A stretch of DNA of 33,808 nt, taken from GCA-2746795 sp964643965 (lineage in GTDB: Bacteria; Chloroflexota; Anaerolineae; Promineifilales; Promineifilaceae). Where the stretch lies: positions 1 through 33,808 of the forward strand of contig CAZXVH010000048.1 of the NCBI GenBank assembly GCA_964643965.1. The letters run 5' to 3'. A program made the translations under genes and the position numbers. Numbering within the stretch: the stretch's first letter is position 1; each line of letters starts with the position of its first letter. Under the pieces are notes generated by a model. That model was not told where the DNA came from and did not search any database. It worked only from the letters and a program-made list of their open reading frames with translations. Positions 31,931 through 33,808 of the stretch are shown here, in pieces.

Positions 31931-32515
31931 ATGTTAACTGAACATGAAGCTATTAGAAAGGCACAAGCAAATGACCTTTCTGGTTTGAGGGGATTGGTTG
32001 AGTTACATCAGCATGAATCAATTCGCCTCGTGACTTTGATTGTACGAGATCATCAGTTAGCAGAAGATGTTGTGAGTGATTCATTTTTAATAGCCTTTGA
32101 GCGTATTAGTCAGTTTGATCAAAATCGCCCGTTCTTCCCCTGGTTTCGCCGTATTTTGGTCAATAATTCTCTTAAAAGGGTAAAGAGGCGCAAGCGATTT
32201 CTATCTCTTAACAACTTTATTGGAGAAGAATCAACGGAAACAGATATTCTCAAACATATTACTTCGTTACCCGATCCATCTGATATTGTCGAAGAAGCTG
32301 ACAGAAAGGCTATGGTCATAGAGGCGATTAATTCATTATCAGTTAAACAACGTACAGTCATTGTGCTTCGTTATTATTTTGGCTTGAGTGAATCTGAAAT
32401 TGCTGAAACTTTGGGGATTCCTCGTGGTACAGTGAAGTCACGGACGGCTGCTGGCATTGGCAGACTAGCAGGTCTGTTAGGCGGATTACGTTCGATAATA
32501 TTGAGTTTATTCTGA
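31931..32515 (+). CDS. ECF-type RNA polymerase sigma factor
   Basis: A 194-aa sigma-70-family ECF factor. The region 2 segment includes QLAEDVVSDSFLIAFERISQFD and PFFPWFRRILVNNSLK. Region 4 has SLSVKQRTVIVLRYYFGLSESEIAETLGIPRGTVKSR with its HTH. AAGG lies 8 nt before the ATG. It is on the plus strand, opposite to the rest of the window, and is visibly AT-richer. The next gene, 14 nt downstream, is its probable membrane anti-sigma factor. The target promoters are unknown. Confidence 0.93.
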   Translation: MLTEHEAIRKAQANDLSGLRGLVELHQHESIRLVTLIVRDHQLAEDVVSDSFLIAFERISQFDQNRPFFPWFRRILVNNSLKRVKRRKRFLSLNNFIGEESTETDILKHITSLPDPSDIVEEADRKAMVIEAINSLSVKQRTVIVLRYYFGLSESEIAETLGIPRGTVKSRTAAGIGRLAGLLGGLRSIILSLF

Positions 32516-32529
32516 AAAGGGTCTATATC

Positions 32530-33750
32530 ATGAATACACAAATTATTCGCGATGTGTTTGACGAAGAACTTGCAATGTTATTGCCTGATTCAGTAGATTC
32601 CATTTGGTCAACTGTGATCGCAAAATGGACTACTCAGCAGCAACAACAGGCAAAACGACAAATCGTTCGTCGTGGTTTGGTAGTTACTATTTGCATACTA
32701 ATTGCAGCTTTTCTAGTCTCGCCCCAACTACGAGTGGCTGCAATGAGCGCGTTTTCTCAATGGATAGGTATCGCTAGTCAACCGGGTCAGCCCGTTATTT
32801 ATACGCCTTCTCCACCTTTTACCGTATGGCAACCTGACCGCATAAATGATCTTGAGCTGGTGCAGGTAGCTTATAATCCTAATAAGCTAATTACATCACC
32901 CAATCAGGTTGAAATACAAGTAAGTGGAAACCCAACACTACAAGATGTGAATATAACTGACAAAGTTGGTATTTTGTTCACGGCCATTGATGAAAATTGG
33001 GATTCGGACCAGGCGGCGATTCTGCAAATATATCGAGCGGTTGATGGGGACGAAATCTGGTTATATGAACGCGCAACGCTACCGGGAGAACAGATATTGG
33101 CAGGGGAAGAAATTGCTGTAAATGATCACTCAGCATTGTTAGATGTTAGTGGACAAAATCTCATTCTTACTTGGCTTGCGAACGACACCAAAATTGTTGT
33201 TCATGGTACGGTTGCTAGGCGGGAATTAATCTTCCAATTCGCGAATTCTCTCATTATCACATCTACACCAACCACCCAAGAGGTAGCCGATGTCTCTGAT
33301 ACAGGAGCAGAAATAGCCTCTGTGGTTGAGGTAAAACAAGATGATCCAGGACCTAATGCTACTATTTGGTCTGATGAACCTATGTTAACAGATGTGCTTG
33401 GTCAACAATATTATGGACGCCTAGTTGTGGAAGTATGGTCACAAGGATCAACACTATTTTATAGTTCCGACGAGGATGGTAATCCCCCCAGTGCTGATTT
33501 CTTTGATCGGGCAATTGGGAATCTACAGGATTATTCTGAAGAAATGATCATTACTAATACACCTTGGACAGATGAACCTGTTCTAGGTGAGGTTCCTAAT
33601 CAAAATTACTTGGGTCGGGTAGTTGTAGAAGTATGGGACGAGCATATATCAATAGCGATCACCGGTACTGAACCTATCCCAGTCTTAGCCCAGAGAGGCT
33701 TAGTCAAGATTGAACAGATTTATGGAGGGTTGGGGCGAAACCCTCCATAG
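32530..33750 (+). CDS. Membrane anti-sigma-factor-like protein with a duplicated extracytoplasmic motif
   Basis: A 406-aa protein with a cytoplasmic N-terminus (1-45), one helix (about 49-66, VVTICILIAAFLVSP) and a large extracytoplasmic region. The layout and position immediately after an ECF sigma gene suggest an anti-sigma factor, although no ZAS zinc motif is visible. The sensor part carries an imperfect repeat: WSDEPMLTDVLGQQYYGRLVVEVW and WTDEPVLGEVPNQNYLGRVVVEVW. AAGGG lies 10 nt upstream of the ATG. The signal it senses is unknown. Confidence 0.7.
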   Translation: MNTQIIRDVFDEELAMLLPDSVDSIWSTVIAKWTTQQQQQAKRQIVRRGLVVTICILIAAFLVSPQLRVAAMSAFSQWIGIASQPGQPVIYTPSPPFTVWQPDRINDLELVQVAYNPNKLITSPNQVEIQVSGNPTLQDVNITDKVGILFTAIDENWDSDQAAILQIYRAVDGDEIWLYERATLPGEQILAGEEIAVNDHSALLDVSGQNLILTWLANDTKIVVHGTVARRELIFQFANSLIITSTPTTQEVADVSDTGAEIASVVEVKQDDPGPNATIWSDEPMLTDVLGQQYYGRLVVEVWSQGSTLFYSSDEDGNPPSADFFDRAIGNLQDYSEEMIITNTPWTDEPVLGEVPNQNYLGRVVVEVWDEHISIAITGTEPIPVLAQRGLVKIEQIYGGLGRNPP

Positions 33751-33808
33751 GAGAGCGTGTGTGTGGCATAAATAAGACACAATCACTAATTTAAAGAAGT
33801 GGGTATGT

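Noticed and set aside
1..33808. CRISPR arrays, rRNA and tRNA genes
   Set aside because: The only regular direct repeats form one head-to-tail array without spacers, and I saw no tRNA-like TTCGANNC cloverleaf or rRNA signature on either strand; a dedicated scan was not possible.

Overview
The window looks like a chromosomal segment of a Chloroflexota bacterium, probably an Anaerolineae/Ardenticatenia-type lineage (inference). The clues are a NuoCD fusion, a cytochrome b-cytochrome c fusion beside a caa3 oxidase, PRC-barrel paralogues, NarL-type regulators and a very high density of one palindrome, AACGGCCGTT. Nearly every gene from 1 to about 30.7 kb is on the minus strand, so transcription runs right to left. 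An assembly gap of exactly 100 N (7955-8054) sits inside a tandem repeat.

Left part (1-7.4 kb): the start of a complex I operon, read PRC-barrel gene > nuoA > nuoB > nuoCD > nuoE > nuoF > nuoG, with nuoG running off the left edge. From 7.4 to 8.4 kb there is no gene: it holds an inverted repeat, a terminator and a 147-bp tandem repeat with the gap. From 8.4 to 12.1 kb lie a DHA2-type efflux pump, a ferritin interrupted by an in-frame amber codon, and a SIMPL-domain envelope protein.

Central part (12.2-19.5 kb): a respiratory operon read transaldolase-like protein > coxII (with a cytochrome c domain) > coxI > coxIII > small membrane protein > Rieske > cytochrome b/c fusion > TerC. No free cytochrome c is encoded here, but both the quinol-oxidising and oxygen-reducing modules carry c-type heme domains, which suggests a bc-caa3 supercomplex. 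The transaldolase-like first gene has lost the catalytic lysine and several other active-site residues.

Right-central part (19.6-30.7 kb): two paralogous lipoproteins, two more PRC-barrel proteins, a short stress-type protein, and a signalling cluster of an OmpR-type regulator, two histidine kinases and three NarL-type regulators. The last of these regulators is degenerate in both receiver pocket and DNA-binding domain.

Right end (30.7-33.8 kb): a patch of broken genes (BatD-like remnant, IS630-like fragment, replication-relaxation-like fragment), then a plus-strand, visibly more AT-rich ECF sigma factor and membrane anti-sigma-like protein. The iterated palindrome is absent here, which fits recent acquisition.

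Between genes, at least two families of small structured repeats recur: paired mini-hairpins placed just 3' of stop codons, and a six-copy element bounded by CATCGGCG and ACAAATGACGTAG at transcription-unit boundaries.
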